Assembly (NCBI RefSeq): GCF_001425235.1
Contig: NZ_LMEA01000001.1
Location: 409,855-473,854, forward strand
Direction of reading: 5' to 3'
DNA from: Devosia sp. Root413D1
GTDB taxonomy: Bacteria; Pseudomonadota; Alphaproteobacteria; Rhizobiales; Devosiaceae
DNA length: 64,000 bases
This document shows positions 1 to 8,877 of this stretch, in pieces (within the stretch, counting starts at the first letter, position 1; every line of letters begins with the position of its first letter). The position numbers and the translations under genes are program-made. The notes beneath the pieces were generated by a model. That model was not told the origin of the DNA. It saw nothing but the letters and a program-made list of their open reading frames with translations, and ran no database searches.

Positions 1-651
1 GAGGAGCTCGGCCTGATCATGCCGATCGGCGAGTGGGTGATCCGCGAGGCCTTTACCGAAGCTGCCAGATGGCCGGCATCGATGCGGATCGCGGTGAACG
101 TCTCGACGGTGCAGTTCGAACGGGGCAGCCTCATCGACGTGCTGAGCAATGCACTGGCCGCAAGCGGCCTGGCGGCGAATCGGGTCGAGGTCGAGATCAC
201 CGAGACGCTGTTCCTCGAGCAGAGCGAGACGAACCTCGATATCCTGCACCAACTGCACGCGCTCGGGCTCAAGGTGGCGCTCGACGATTTCGGCACTGGC
301 TTCTCGGCGCTCAACTACCTGCTGGCGTTTCCCTTCGACAAGATCAAGATCGATGGTTCGTTCGTTCGCGCTCTGGACAACACGGCGGGGGCTCACATCA
401 TCCTGGGGGCGGTCGCGAGCATCGGGCGGCGCATGGGAATTGTGACCACCGCCGAGGGCATCGAGACAGCGGAGCAGCTGAGAAACGTGCGCGCGCTGGA
501 TTACACCGAGGCCCAGGGCTTCCTGATCGCGAGGCCGATGAGCCGGGATGCGGTCCGCCAGCTGCTCGATCTGGCGAGCGATCCCAGGCTCGTGGGACCC
601 ATGGCGGTGGAACCGAAGACCGTCACCGCCACCGGTACTGGCGGGGCGTAG
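1..651 (+). CDS. EAL-domain cyclic-di-GMP phosphodiesterase, C-terminal part
   Basis: The open frame runs in from the left window edge, so the N-terminus and the EAL signature itself are missing; 216 residues are visible. The rest of an EAL domain is readable in order: EITET (about residues 63-69), LDDFGTGFSALNYL (about 94-107), KIDGSF (about 116-121), TTAEGIE (about 149-155) and AQGF (about 171-174). These carry the Glu, Asp-Asp, Lys, Glu and Gln positions used for metal binding and catalysis in active EAL phosphodiesterases, which hydrolyse c-di-GMP to pGpG. It is therefore probably catalytically competent. Whether a GGDEF or sensor domain lies upstream cannot be seen. Confidence 0.9.
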   Translation, partial: EELGLIMPIGEWVIREAFTEAARWPASMRIAVNVSTVQFERGSLIDVLSNALAASGLAANRVEVEITETLFLEQSETNLDILHQLHALGLKVALDDFGTGFSALNYLLAFPFDKIKIDGSFVRALDNTAGAHIILGAVASIGRRMGIVTTAEGIETAEQLRNVRALDYTEAQGFLIARPMSRDAVRQLLDLASDPRLVGPMAVEPKTVTATGTGGA

Positions 652-677
652 TCTCCCCCGGCTGCCAGGCATCCCGT

Positions 678-693
678 GGATTCACGTGGAACA
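678..693. other. parS-like site 1
   Basis: GGATTCACGTGGAACA matches the ParB-binding consensus TGTTTCACGTGAAACA at 13 of 16 positions, with the CACGTG core intact. It lies in the gap between the EAL gene and the ABC exporter. It is one of four similar sequences in the window. Confidence 0.4.
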
Positions 694-769
694 TCCCGCC
701 CGAGTGGACAGCCCGGCTGAACCGGCCTATGCGCTACCCCCTATATTCTGAGTTCTGCGGACAAGTTTC

Positions 770-2509
770 ATGCTGCGCCGGTTCTTTGCCTATTACGCCC
801 CCTACAAGCACCTGTTCTTTCTCGATTTCGGCTGTGCCGTGCTCGCCGGTGTCCTCGAGCTCGGCTTTCCGCTGGCGGTAAAACTGTTCGTCGACGACCT
901 GCTGCCGGGGCAGAACTGGGGGCTGATCGCCGCAACGGCAGCGCTGCTGCTCGGGGTGTTCGCGCTCAACACCGTGCTCTCGGCCATCGTCAACTACTGG
1001 GGGCACGCGCTCGGCATCTCGATCGAGACCGATATGCGCCGGCAGGCTTTCGACCACATCCAGAAGCTGAGCTTTCGCTATTTCGACAACAACAAGACCG
1101 GCCAGCTGATCACCCACGTCACCAAGGATCTCGAAGAGGTGGGGGAGGTGGCCCATCACGGCCCCGAGGACCTGTTCATTGCGGTGATGACTTTCATCGG
1201 CGCGTTCCTTCTGATGTTCACCGTGCACTGGCAACTGGCGCTGCTCACCACCATCATCGTGCCGCTGATGACCTGGCTGGTGAGCCGCTACGGGGCGCGG
1301 ATGACCACCACCTGGCAGCAGCTGTTCCGCCAGGTCGGCGATTTCAACACCCGCGTCCAGGAGAGCGTCGGTGGCATCCGCGTGGTGAAGGCGTTCGCCA
1401 ATGAGGATTATGAGCGCGGGCTGTTCGCCAAGAACAACGAAGGCTATCGCGCCACCAAGCTCAGCGCCTATGCCATCATGACGGCGTCGATTGCGCTGAG
1501 CTATTTCAGCACCCGCTTCGTGCAGCTGGTGGTGATGGTCGCCGGGACCTGGTTCGTCATCGCCGGCGAGCTCAGCTATGGCGGCTTCGTCAGCTTCCTT
1601 CTCCTGGTCAACGTGTTCTTCCGGCCAATCGACAAGATCACCTCGGTGCTCGAGAGCTACCCCAAGGGTATTGCCGGCTTCCGCCGCTTCACCACGCTGA
1701 TCGATACCGAGCCCGACACTGCCGACCGGCCGGGCGCCAGGGCGGTCGAGGGCCTCAAGGGCGATATCGTCTACAAGGATGTGAGCTTTGCCTATTCGGG
1801 CGATCCGGCTTCGAAGGACAAGGTGCTCGATGGGCTGACCCTCACTATCGCGGCCGGTGAGACCGTCGCCTTCGTGGGCCCGTCCGGCGCCGGCAAGACC
1901 ACCATCTGCTCGCTGTTGCCGCGCTTCTATGACGTCACGGCTGGTGGCATCACCGTCGACGGCGTCGATATCCGCGACATGACGCAGGCCTCGCTGCGCA
2001 GCCAGATCGGCATCGTTCAGCAGGACGTCTTCCTGTTCGGCTCGACCATCCGCGAGAACGTCGCCTATGGCCGCCTCGGCGCCAGCGACGACGAAGTAAT
2101 GGATGCGCTCAGTCGCGCCTCGCTCGACGAGTTCGTGCTGTCACTCCCCGATGGGCTCGATACCCCGACCGGCGAACGCGGCGTAAAACTGTCGGGCGGC
2201 CAGAAGCAGCGTCTCGCCATTGCCCGCATCTTTTTGAAAAACCCGCCGATCCTCATCCTTGATGAAGCGACCTCCGCCCTCGATACCGCCACCGAATATG
2301 CCATCCAGCAGGCGCTGGCCGCGCTGTCGGAGGGCCGTACCACCCTGGTGGTGGCGCATCGGCTGGCCACCATCCGCAATGCCGACCGTATCGTGGTGGT
2401 AAGCAGCGAAGGGATCGTCGAACAGGGAACCCATGCCGAGCTGCTCGGCAAGGAGGGTGCCTACGCCCGGCTGCACGGCGCGCAGTTCGGGCAATTGGCC
2501 AATCCGTAA
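770..2509 (+). CDS. ABC exporter, fused permease/ATPase (MsbA-like)
   Basis: A 579-residue half-transporter with an N-terminal six-helix membrane domain (about residues 1-320) and a C-terminal nucleotide-binding domain. The ATPase motifs are complete: Walker A GPSGAGKTT near residue 370, Q-loop IVQQDVF, signature LSGGQKQR near 474, Walker B ILILDEATSALD near 495 and the switch histidine in VVAHRLATI near 529. The length and domain order fit homodimeric type IV exporters of lipids or drugs (MsbA/LmrA group). The substrate cannot be read from sequence. It stands alone, with no partner permease or periplasmic binding protein nearby. Confidence 0.9.
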   Translation: MLRRFFAYYAPYKHLFFLDFGCAVLAGVLELGFPLAVKLFVDDLLPGQNWGLIAATAALLLGVFALNTVLSAIVNYWGHALGISIETDMRRQAFDHIQKLSFRYFDNNKTGQLITHVTKDLEEVGEVAHHGPEDLFIAVMTFIGAFLLMFTVHWQLALLTTIIVPLMTWLVSRYGARMTTTWQQLFRQVGDFNTRVQESVGGIRVVKAFANEDYERGLFAKNNEGYRATKLSAYAIMTASIALSYFSTRFVQLVVMVAGTWFVIAGELSYGGFVSFLLLVNVFFRPIDKITSVLESYPKGIAGFRRFTTLIDTEPDTADRPGARAVEGLKGDIVYKDVSFAYSGDPASKDKVLDGLTLTIAAGETVAFVGPSGAGKTTICSLLPRFYDVTAGGITVDGVDIRDMTQASLRSQIGIVQQDVFLFGSTIRENVAYGRLGASDDEVMDALSRASLDEFVLSLPDGLDTPTGERGVKLSGGQKQRLAIARIFLKNPPILILDEATSALDTATEYAIQQALAALSEGRTTLVVAHRLATIRNADRIVVVSSEGIVEQGTHAELLGKEGAYARLHGAQFGQLANP

Positions 2510-2574
2510 TGGCTACGGTTCATCTCGAAGGTGAGACGGCAACGGGTGGAATCTCTGGCGCCGGTTCGGGCTAA

Positions 2575-2678
2575 CCCCCCTTGATCCCTCCCCCTAAACA
2601 AGGAGGGAGACGACGACCTCGATGCCAGCGCTTTGGTCTCCCTCCCCATGTTTAGGGGGAGGGGACAGGGGTGGGGGT
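2575..2678. repeat. Dispersed hairpin repeat, family B copy 1
   Basis: Two 15-nt arms, CCCTCCCCCTAAACA and TGTTTAGGGGGAGGG, form an inverted repeat. The flanks CCCCCCTTGATCCCTCC and GGGGACAGGGGTGGGGGT recur in other gaps of this window. It lies between the ABC exporter and the convergent aminotransferase gene, so it may also act as a bidirectional transcription end. Confidence 0.75.
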
Positions 2679-2728
2679 CAGCAGTCACCGTGGCCGGTGG
2701 CAATACGCCGACTCGTTGAGCCTCGAGC

Positions 2729-3898
2729 TCAGCGCCCCAGAAAACTCCTCAGCCGGCCAACCCCGTCGCGGAGCTTGTCCGGCTCAACGGCGTGGCACCA
2801 GCGGAGCCACCCGTCACCTTCCACCCCGAACGCGCCGCCCGGCGCGAGGCCGAGCCCCGCTGCCTCGACCAGGCGCTTCGCCAGCCCCAGCGTGTCGGGA
2901 TAGCCTTCGATGCGGAAGAACACATGCATCGCGCCGCCGGCATCGGGGATGACGACGCCGGGGATGCGGTTCAGCTCGGCGACCAGGAGGGTTCGCGTGG
3001 CAGTGAGCTCGGCCCGAAGCTTCGTGACCGTCGGCTCGCCATCGGTCAGCGCAGCCGTCGCGGCGCGCTGCACCGGCTCGAGGATGCACGAGGTGTTGTA
3101 CTCGATGACCTTGGTGAGATCGTTCGACAGCGTCTCTGGCGTTGCCAGCCAACCGACGCGCCAGCCGGTCATCGACCAGGCTTTCGAGAAGCTGTTGACC
3201 GAGATGATCCGGTCGCCGGTCTGATAGCGGCGGAGGAACGACGGAGCCGAGCGGCGCCGCGGGTCATGCACCAGCCGCTCGTAGACATCGTCGCTCAGCA
3301 CCCAGATACCGTGCCTGCGGCAATGCGCCAGCACCGCGTCGACTTCATCTTCCTCGATGGTCCAGCCGGTCGGGTTGTTCGGCGAGTTGATGATGGCGAG
3401 CCGGGTGTCCGGGGTCAGCGCTGCGAGCAGCCGGTCGAGATCGAGCGACCACTTGCCGTTCCTGATTGTCAGCGGTACCCGCACCACCTCGGCACCGAGA
3501 ATCTTGGGGATCTCGACGATATTGGGCCAGAGCGGTGTTACGGCCACCACCCGGTCGCCGGGTGACAGCACCATCTGCGCCGCGATCATCAGCCCCGAGA
3601 CGCCTGACCCCACCGCCGCGATGCGGCCCGGCGCGACGGTCGTGTCGTGCAGCTCGCTGAGGTAGCCGGCGATCGCCTGCCTGAGATATGGCCGGCCGAG
3701 ATTCTGTGAGTAGAACGTCTCGCCCTCGGCCAATGACGCCATCGCCGCCTCACGAATGAAGCGCGGCGTCGGCTGGTCGGACTCGCCGAACCAGAACGGC
3801 AGCACGTCGGTCCGGCCCATCCCGGCATTGGCGACATCGCGGATCAGCGAGGATTGCAGCGACTGGACGTCGGGGCGGGCGGAGACGGAGCTGGTCAT
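2729..3898 (-). CDS. PLP-dependent aminotransferase, class I/II
   Basis: Fold-type I aminotransferase of 389 residues from the ATG at 3898; an upstream ATG at 3952 would add 18 Arg/Ser-rich residues that do not look conserved. The Schiff-base lysine is in SVNSFSKAWSMTGWR, and the NSPNNPTGW and SDDVYERLVHD motifs provide the Asn and Asp/Tyr contacts to the cofactor. The closing residues include a substrate-carboxylate region around GWLRWCHAV. It resembles aspartate/alanine aminotransferase-like enzymes, but the amino donor is not determinable. It converges on the ABC exporter gene. Confidence 0.85.
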   Translation of the reverse strand: MTSSVSARPDVQSLQSSLIRDVANAGMGRTDVLPFWFGESDQPTPRFIREAAMASLAEGETFYSQNLGRPYLRQAIAGYLSELHDTTVAPGRIAAVGSGVSGLMIAAQMVLSPGDRVVAVTPLWPNIVEIPKILGAEVVRVPLTIRNGKWSLDLDRLLAALTPDTRLAIINSPNNPTGWTIEEDEVDAVLAHCRRHGIWVLSDDVYERLVHDPRRRSAPSFLRRYQTGDRIISVNSFSKAWSMTGWRVGWLATPETLSNDLTKVIEYNTSCILEPVQRAATAALTDGEPTVTKLRAELTATRTLLVAELNRIPGVVIPDAGGAMHVFFRIEGYPDTLGLAKRLVEAAGLGLAPGGAFGVEGDGWLRWCHAVEPDKLRDGVGRLRSFLGR

Positions 3899-3990
3899 GC
3901 GGCGAGATATGGCGGATGCGCGGCTGGCCCGCAAGCGTGAGACCGCCCCCACCCAGCGCCGCTAGTTCGCTTCGCTCACAAGCTTTGCTG

Positions 3991-4089
3991 CCCTCCCCAC
4001 AAGGGGGAGGGAGGCGATAGCTGCAGGTTTTGGTTCTTGCGTCTCCCTCCCCCTCGGGGCGACATCTTGTCGTCCCCTTGTGGGGGTGG
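3991..4089. repeat. Dispersed hairpin repeat, family B copy 2
   Basis: CCCTCCCCACAAGGGGGAGGG at the left pairs with CTCCCTCCCCCTCGGGG and TCCCCTTGTGGGGG at the right. An extra small stem, CGACATCTTGTCG, sits in the right half. It fills the gap between hslU and the upstream aminotransferase start and could form the 3' end of the hslVU transcript. Confidence 0.7.
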
Positions 4090-4110
4090 CCCCACGCCCG
4101 GGCGGTGGTG

Positions 4111-5421
4111 CTACAGCACGAACCTGCTGAGGTCGGTGTCGGCTGCCATCTTGCCGATGCGCTCGTCGACATACCCCTTGTCGATGCGGATCGTCTCGCC
4201 CGCCTTGTCAGGCGCATCGAACGAAATGTCTTCGACCAGCCGCTCGAGGATGGTGGCGAGCCGGCGGGCGCCGATATTCTCGACCGTCGAGTTGACCTGC
4301 ACCGCCGCGTCGGCGATCGCCTCGATCGCATCGGGGGTGAAGTCGAGCGTCAGCCCCTCGGTCTTCATCAGCGCCACATACTGCTTGATCAGGCTCGCGT
4401 CGGTATCGTTGAGGATGCCGATCAGGTCCTGCCGGGTCAGCGCCTTGAGCTCGACACGGATCGGCAGGCGGCCCTGCAGTTCGGGCAACAGGTCCGAGGG
4501 CTTGGCCACATGGAAGGCGCCCGAGGCGATGAACAGGATGTGGTCGGTCTTCACCGGGCCGTACTTGGTCGAAACCGTGGTGCCTTCGATCAGCGGCAGC
4601 AGGTCGCGCTGCACGCCTTCGCGGGAAACGCCGCCACCGTAGCCGCCTTCGCGGTTCACGATCTTGTCGATCTCGTCGATGAAGGCGATGCCATGGTTCT
4701 CGACCAGATCCACCGCTTCCTTGTTCAGCTGGTCCTGGTCGAGCAGCTTGTCGGCCTCCTCGGCCAAGAGCGGCTGGTGCGCGTCCTTCACCTTGACCTT
4801 GCGCTTGACGCCGCGGCCGCCAAAGGCCTTGCCCAGCATGTCCTGGATGTTGATCACGCCGATATTGGCGCCCGGCATGCCGGGGATATCGAAGCCGCCG
4901 GAATTGCCGGTCGGCTGCATCTCGATCTCGATTTCCTTGTCGTCGAGCTCGTTGGTGCGAAGCTTCTGGCGGAAGCTGTCGCGGGTCGATGGCGAGGCGG
5001 ACGAGCCGACCAGCGCGTCGAGCACCCGCTCCTCGGCATTGTGATGCGCCTGCGCCTGGACCTCGGCGCGCTTCTTGTCGCGCAGCAGCGAAATGCCTGC
5101 TTCGACCAGGTCGCGGATGATCTGCTCGACGTCGCGGCCGACATAGCCGACTTCGGTGAACTTGGTGGCCTCGACCTTGATGAACGGCGCCTGGGCGAGC
5201 TTCGCCAGCCGCCGGCTGATCTCGGTCTTGCCGACGCCGGTAGGTCCGATCATCAGGATGTTCTTCGGCGTCACCTCGGCGCGCAGGTCATCCGGCAGCT
5301 GTTGCCGGCGCCAGCGGTTGCGCAGCGCCACGGCCACGGCGCGCTTGGCGTCATGCTGGCCGACAATGTAGCGATCGAGCTCGGAGACGATCTCGCGCGG
5401 GGAGAAATTGCTGTCACTCAT
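4111..5421 (-). CDS. hslU: HslU, ATPase subunit of the HslVU protease
   Basis: AAA+ unfoldase of 436 residues, the normal family length. It opens with the typical [16 protein letters not shown] sequence. Walker [10 protein letters not shown] lies near residue 54-62, Walker [11 protein letters not shown] near 248, and the conserved C-terminus RFVL inserts into HslV to activate it. The I-domain between them contains the usual charged stretch. HslU unfolds substrates in the cytoplasm and feeds them to the HslV chamber. It is the last gene of an hslV-GNAT-GNAT-hslU unit and starts 6 nt after the preceding gene. Confidence 0.98.
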   Translation of the reverse strand: MSDSNFSPREIVSELDRYIVGQHDAKRAVAVALRNRWRRQQLPDDLRAEVTPKNILMIGPTGVGKTEISRRLAKLAQAPFIKVEATKFTEVGYVGRDVEQIIRDLVEAGISLLRDKKRAEVQAQAHHNAEERVLDALVGSSASPSTRDSFRQKLRTNELDDKEIEIEMQPTGNSGGFDIPGMPGANIGVINIQDMLGKAFGGRGVKRKVKVKDAHQPLLAEEADKLLDQDQLNKEAVDLVENHGIAFIDEIDKIVNREGGYGGGVSREGVQRDLLPLIEGTTVSTKYGPVKTDHILFIASGAFHVAKPSDLLPELQGRLPIRVELKALTRQDLIGILNDTDASLIKQYVALMKTEGLTLDFTPDAIEAIADAAVQVNSTVENIGARRLATILERLVEDISFDAPDKAGETIRIDKGYVDERIGKMAADTDLSRFVL

Positions 5422-5427
5422 AATCCG

Positions 5428-5937
5428 TCACTTTCCGCTGCCCTCATCGAGGCGCAGCACCATGAGATAGTCATCGTAGAAGACGCCATCGACCTTGAGG
5501 CCACGCGGGTCTTCGCCATACGTCACAAAGCCGTGCCGCTCGTAGAGCCGGCGGGCCGTGGGGTTGTCCTGCGTCACCGCCAGGTGCAGCTGCAGCACGT
5601 GGTTGCGCGCTTCGGCGATCACCGCCGCGATCACCAGGTCCGCGCCGCCGCGGCCGCGCGAGCCTGGGCTGAGATAGACGCCGATGAGATGTCCGCGGTG
5701 CGCCGAATTGCTATTGGCTTCGCGGTAAAAGCCAGCCGTGCCGACCAGCGCGGCGCCGTCGAACAGCCCGAAGATGAAGCTGCGCTCCAGCCGCCCGGCA
5801 AAGACCTCGATTGGCTGCGTCCCCTCTTCGGCAAGGCTCGAGCCGAACGACGCCGGCGACAGCGTCAGCCCCTCGATGCGGAGCGTCCGATAGGCTTCGG
5901 CATCCGCTGCTGTCAGCCGGCGAGTGGTCCAGCTCAC
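5428..5937 (-). CDS. GNAT-family N-acetyltransferase
   Basis: A 169-residue single-domain acetyltransferase. The acetyl-CoA binding loop is visible in YLSPGSRGRGGADLV, matching the Q/RxxGxG/A pyrophosphate-binding pattern, followed by LAVTQDNPTARRLYERHGF, the usual end of the GNAT fold. The substrate is unknown. Its ATG overlaps the stop of the upstream acetyltransferase by 4 nt, and hslU follows 6 nt downstream, so it is translated as part of the hslVU operon. Confidence 0.85.
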   Translation of the reverse strand: MSWTTRRLTAADAEAYRTLRIEGLTLSPASFGSSLAEEGTQPIEVFAGRLERSFIFGLFDGAALVGTAGFYREANSNSAHRGHLIGVYLSPGSRGRGGADLVIAAVIAEARNHVLQLHLAVTQDNPTARRLYERHGFVTYGEDPRGLKVDGVFYDDYLMVLRLDEGSGK

Positions 5938-6452
5938 GCGACGTCTCCCTCGGCGTTCCGCGCCAGCATCAGCGCCGGGCCATATTCCGAGTGCCGGGTG
6001 TCGAAGCGTTCGAACCCGGCTTTCTCATAGGCCCGGATCGCCGCCGCGTTGGCCGGATCGGGATCGATGATCACCCGGATGGCGCCTTCCTCGAACAGCA
6101 GCTCGACAAATGCCTCGATCAGCCGCGGGCCGTGGCCCTTGCCGATCAGTTCGGCCGGTCCGATGAACTGGTCGATCCCCAAGGTGCCGGTTGGCTGGTC
6201 CTGGTATGGGTGTCCGTCTTCGAGGTGCGGATCGTAGCTCTGGATGTAGCCGATCGGCTTGCCGTTGAGTTCGACGATGAAGGGCTCGACCGAAATGCTG
6301 TCGATATGGCCTTCGATCGACTTCAGGCCTTTGACCGGATCGTCCCACCATCGCGCTACGTGCGGCTCCGTCAGCCAGCCGGCCAGAAGCGGCAAGTCAG
6401 CTCGCGTCACCGGCCGGAAGCCGTAGCGGAAGTGGGCGTCAGACGGTTTCAA
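5934..6452 (-). CDS. GNAT-family acetyltransferase (Acetyltransf_8/AAC(6')-like)
   Basis: A 172-residue acetyltransferase with the N-terminal pattern [16 protein letters not shown], then WWDDP, and the acetyl-CoA loop [13 protein letters not shown], ending in [13 protein letters not shown]. This layout is shared by AAC(6')-type aminoglycoside acetyltransferases and by many siderophore or metabolite acetyltransferases, so drug resistance should not be assumed. Its start lies 14 nt inside the 3' end of hslV, and its own 3' end overlaps the next acetyltransferase by 4 nt. Confidence 0.8.
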   Translation of the reverse strand: MKPSDAHFRYGFRPVTRADLPLLAGWLTEPHVARWWDDPVKGLKSIEGHIDSISVEPFIVELNGKPIGYIQSYDPHLEDGHPYQDQPTGTLGIDQFIGPAELIGKGHGPRLIEAFVELLFEEGAIRVIIDPDPANAAAIRAYEKAGFERFDTRHSEYGPALMLARNAEGDVA

Positions 6453-6999
6453 TCGTTTCGACCGTCACGTTCTCGTTGGTGTAGATGCACACCTCGGCGG
6501 CGATCTTCATCGCCTTGCGGGCGATTTCCTCAGCGTCCATGTCGGTGTTCTCGCTCAGCGCCAGCGCCGCCGAATAGGCGTAGTTGCCGCCCGAGCCGAT
6601 GGCGATGGTCGCGTGGTCTGGGGTGAGCACGTCACCGGTGCCGGTGAGCACCAGGGTGACGTCCTTGTCGGCGACGATCATCATGGCCTCGAGCCGGCGC
6701 AGGTACCGGTCGGTGCGCCAATCCTTGGCCAGCTCGACCGATGCGCGCATCAGCTGGTCGGGATACTGGATCAGCTTGGCCTCGAGCCGCTCGAACAGCG
6801 TGAACGCGTCGGCGGTGGCGCCGGCGAAGCCGCCGATCACCTTGCCGTCGGCGAGGCGCCGCACCTTCTTGGCGGTATGCTTCATCACGGTGTTGCCGAC
6901 CGAGACCTGTCCGTCACCGGCCACCACCACCTTGTTGCCCTTGCGGACGGCGACGATCGTCGTGCCGTGCCAGCCGGGAAACTCGTTGTCCTTCGACAT
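6439..6999 (-). CDS. hslV: HslV, proteolytic subunit of the HslVU protease
   Basis: A 186-residue proteasome beta-like peptidase. The catalytic N-terminal threonine is in the [14 protein letters not shown] segment, so about 11 leader residues must be removed to expose it, as expected for alphaproteobacterial HslV. The VVAGDGQVS motif and the C-terminal region fit the family. It forms the double hexameric chamber capped by HslU. It is the first gene of the operon, transcribed divergently from hisB, with a possible sigma-32 promoter at 7031-7058. Confidence 0.97.
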   Translation of the reverse strand: MSKDNEFPGWHGTTIVAVRKGNKVVVAGDGQVSVGNTVMKHTAKKVRRLADGKVIGGFAGATADAFTLFERLEAKLIQYPDQLMRASVELAKDWRTDRYLRRLEAMMIVADKDVTLVLTGTGDVLTPDHATIAIGSGGNYAYSAALALSENTDMDAEEIARKAMKIAAEVCIYTNENVTVETIETV

Positions 7000-7030
7000 C
7001 TTGGGAAAAACTCCAGAACTGTTGGTCCCT

Positions 7031-7058
7031 ATTTAGGCACGGGGCGGGCGAATGCAAA
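7031..7058 (-). promoter_or_regulatory. Possible sigma-32-type promoter of hslVU
   Basis: Reading the minus strand, TTTG (7055-7058), a 17-nt spacer and CCTAAAT (7031-7037) approximate the alphaproteobacterial heat-shock consensus CTTG-N17/18-CYTATNT, with one mismatch in each half. The position, about 32 nt upstream of the hslV start, is appropriate. The match is weaker than those at dnaK and grpE. Confidence 0.4.
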
Positions 7059-7177
7059 CCGGCCTAGCCGGTCGGGTAGTTTCCGCGATGTTACCGAGGT
7101 CCGTCGCGCCTTCACCGCATCTTCACCGCTCCGGCGCTATCTGCTACAGCCGCCGCGCCACGATAGGGACTGCCGAG

Positions 7178-7765
7178 ATGCGCACCGCCGAGATCGCCCG
7201 CAAGACCAACGAGACCGATATCAAAGTGTCGGTGAACCTCGATGGGTCGGGCAAGCATGACATGCAGACCGGCATCGGCTTTCTCGATCACATGCTGGAT
7301 CAGTTGTCGAAGCACTCGCTGATCGACATGACCGTCGTCGCCAAGGGCGACCTGCACATCGATTTTCACCACACCGCCGAGGATGTCGGCATTGCACTGG
7401 GTGAGGCGATCAAGCAAGCGCTCGGCAACAAGCGAGGCATCCGCCGCTACGCCTCGTCCGATCTGCCGATGGATGGCACGCTCACCCGCGTCGCCCTCGA
7501 CGTCTCGGGTCGGCCGTTCCTCGTCTGGAATGTCGAGTTCACGCGCGACAAGGTGGGCGAGATGGATACCGAACTGTTCCGCGAGTGGTTCCAGGCCTTC
7601 GCCATGAATGCCGGCATTACGCTGCACGTCGAAACCTTCTACGGCGACAACAACCACCATATCGCAGAAAGCGCCTTCAAGGCGCTGGCCCGGGCGCTGC
7701 GCGCGGCGGTGGAGATCGATCCACGTGCCGCCGATGCCATCCCCTCGACCAAGGGCACGCTCTAG
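7178..7765 (+). CDS. hisB: HisB, imidazoleglycerol-phosphate dehydratase
   Basis: Converts imidazole-glycerol phosphate to imidazole-acetol phosphate in histidine synthesis. From the ATG at 7178, which follows an AGGGA sequence, the protein is 195 residues, the usual length for the monofunctional enzyme; the frame stays open upstream but without family similarity. The metal-binding His motifs are [28 protein letters not shown] and [13 protein letters not shown]. It is the first gene of the his cluster, but the rest of the cluster is separated by two minus-strand genes. Confidence 0.97.
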   Translation: MRTAEIARKTNETDIKVSVNLDGSGKHDMQTGIGFLDHMLDQLSKHSLIDMTVVAKGDLHIDFHHTAEDVGIALGEAIKQALGNKRGIRRYASSDLPMDGTLTRVALDVSGRPFLVWNVEFTRDKVGEMDTELFREWFQAFAMNAGITLHVETFYGDNNHHIAESAFKALARALRAAVEIDPRAADAIPSTKGTL

Positions 7766-8145
7766 CTGTTCGGCCGGCCTTCGTCGTCCATTCCCATCCC
7801 GAGCATCGGCATCACATCCACGGCATGGCACGGGAAGATGCTCATATGCGGGTGCCCCTCGAACATCTGCGCGGCGGCCTCCAGCGACGGCGCCCGAACC
7901 ACGACGAAGGCCGTCAGGTGGTTGACTGATTTGGCGATGCCTTGGTCGGTCACCTGCAGGGTTTTGCCCAGCGGGCTGCCCACATAAACGATCGCATGCT
8001 TGTGCTTTTCGTCCCAGGCCTCGAGTGCCGGCAGGCCGATGGCGTCCCTTTCCCGCCGCTCCTGCTCGGAGAGCGCGTTCCAGGCCTGCCACTTCGGCCC
8101 AGCCTTGTCGCTGTAGAACACCGCGAGATATTTGCCGTCTGCCAT
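7762..8145 (-). CDS. YCII-related small protein
   Basis: A 127-residue protein from the ATG at 8145, which has a strong TGCAGGAGGT ribosome binding site 6 nt upstream; longer upstream frame is rejected for lack of such a signal. The C-terminal half ([14 protein letters not shown]...MPMLGM) resembles the alpha-beta ferredoxin-like fold of YciI-type proteins. No catalytic role can be assigned. Its stop codon shares a CTAG palindrome with the stop of the convergent hisB gene. Confidence 0.75.
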   Translation of the reverse strand: MADGKYLAVFYSDKAGPKWQAWNALSEQERRERDAIGLPALEAWDEKHKHAIVYVGSPLGKTLQVTDQGIAKSVNHLTAFVVVRAPSLEAAAQMFEGHPHMSIFPCHAVDVMPMLGMGMDDEGRPNS

Positions 8146-8245
8146 CGTCGACCTCCTGCAGCGTCGCCAGTACAGAAAACCAGTCGCTCTGCAGCAACTG
8201 GTCCCGGTGCCACTACAACTTGCAAAGTGCAAGCGGTTGGCAGGC

Positions 8246-8404
8246 TCAACTGAAGCCGTAATTGGCGCCGGCGCTGATGACCGTCAGGGTGAAGATCGCC
8301 ATGACGACGAGCAGCCCGATGGCGAGCCAGCCGATGAAAATGCCCTGGGTCGGTTCGGAACCCATCGTTCCATCGCCATGCGGGTCGTGGGAATCATGCG
8401 TCAT
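8246..8404 (-). CDS. Small single-span membrane protein
   Basis: A 52-residue protein from the ATG at 8404, preceded by GAGGAGAG. Residues 1-20 are hydrophilic and His/Asp-rich (HDSHDPHGDG), and residues about 21-45 form one hydrophobic helix (IFIGWLAIGLLVVMAIF). I do not recognise the family. It lies upstream of and on the same strand as the YCII-related gene, about 100 nt away, and divergently from the DUF2628 gene. Confidence 0.6.
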   Translation of the reverse strand: MTHDSHDPHGDGTMGSEPTQGIFIGWLAIGLLVVMAIFTLTVISAGANYGFS

Positions 8405-8526
8405 AAAGCTCTCCTCAAAGCCGGTTGAACCAACGGCATGGCAGGCGGTCGGTTCCCTCATCTTCCAACCGTGCGGGTTTTGCTCTAAGGCGAACCCGCA
8501 ACCACGCCGATCCAGTGAGGATAACC

Positions 8527-8877
8527 GTGACCCTCTATTCCGTCTACGAGCGCCCGAGCGACGGGCCCACTGCGGTGGCCGATCGCTTCTCCTGGTCCGC
8601 GGCCCTGCTGCCGCCGGTGCATGCGCTCGTCCACGGGCTCTGGCTGCTGCTCGGGATCTGGGTTGCCGGCACGGTCGCGATCACTGGCTTGAGCCTCGTA
8701 ATCGGCGGTGAGGCGGCGTTCTGGCTCTATGTGCTGTTCGCCACCCTGATCGGCTTTGAGGCCGGGAGCTTCCGCCGGGTGAAGACGGCGAAGCGCGGCG
8801 GCCGCTATCGCACCGAGATCGTCGCCGCCGATGAAGACCTGGCATTGGTCGACTACCTGAAGCGGCAGACCCGATGA
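8527..8877 (+). CDS. DUF2628 membrane protein of the his operon
   Basis: A 116-residue protein starting at GTG 8527, supported by AGTGAGGA just upstream and by the family's opening pattern TLYSVYERP. Two hydrophobic segments (about residues 39-61 and 65-80) span the membrane, followed by a basic cytoplasmic tail. DUF2628 proteins are known next to hisH in Rhizobiales, but their function is unknown. Its stop overlaps the hisH start by 4 nt (ATGA), so the two are translationally coupled. Confidence 0.85.
   Translation: MTLYSVYERPSDGPTAVADRFSWSAALLPPVHALVHGLWLLLGIWVAGTVAITGLSLVIGGEAAFWLYVLFATLIGFEAGSFRRVKTAKRGGRYRTEIVAADEDLALVDYLKRQTR

Noticed and set aside
2575-2678. CRISPR array or tandem repeat array formed by the CCCTCCCC/GGGGAGGG units
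   Set aside because: Copies are dispersed singly between genes, have internal dyad symmetry and no regularly spaced unique spacers, and no cas genes are present.
5934-6452. Aminoglycoside 6'-N-acetyltransferase (resistance gene)
   Set aside because: The fold pattern is shared by many non-resistance acetyltransferases, and the gene is embedded in the hslVU operon without any mobile context.
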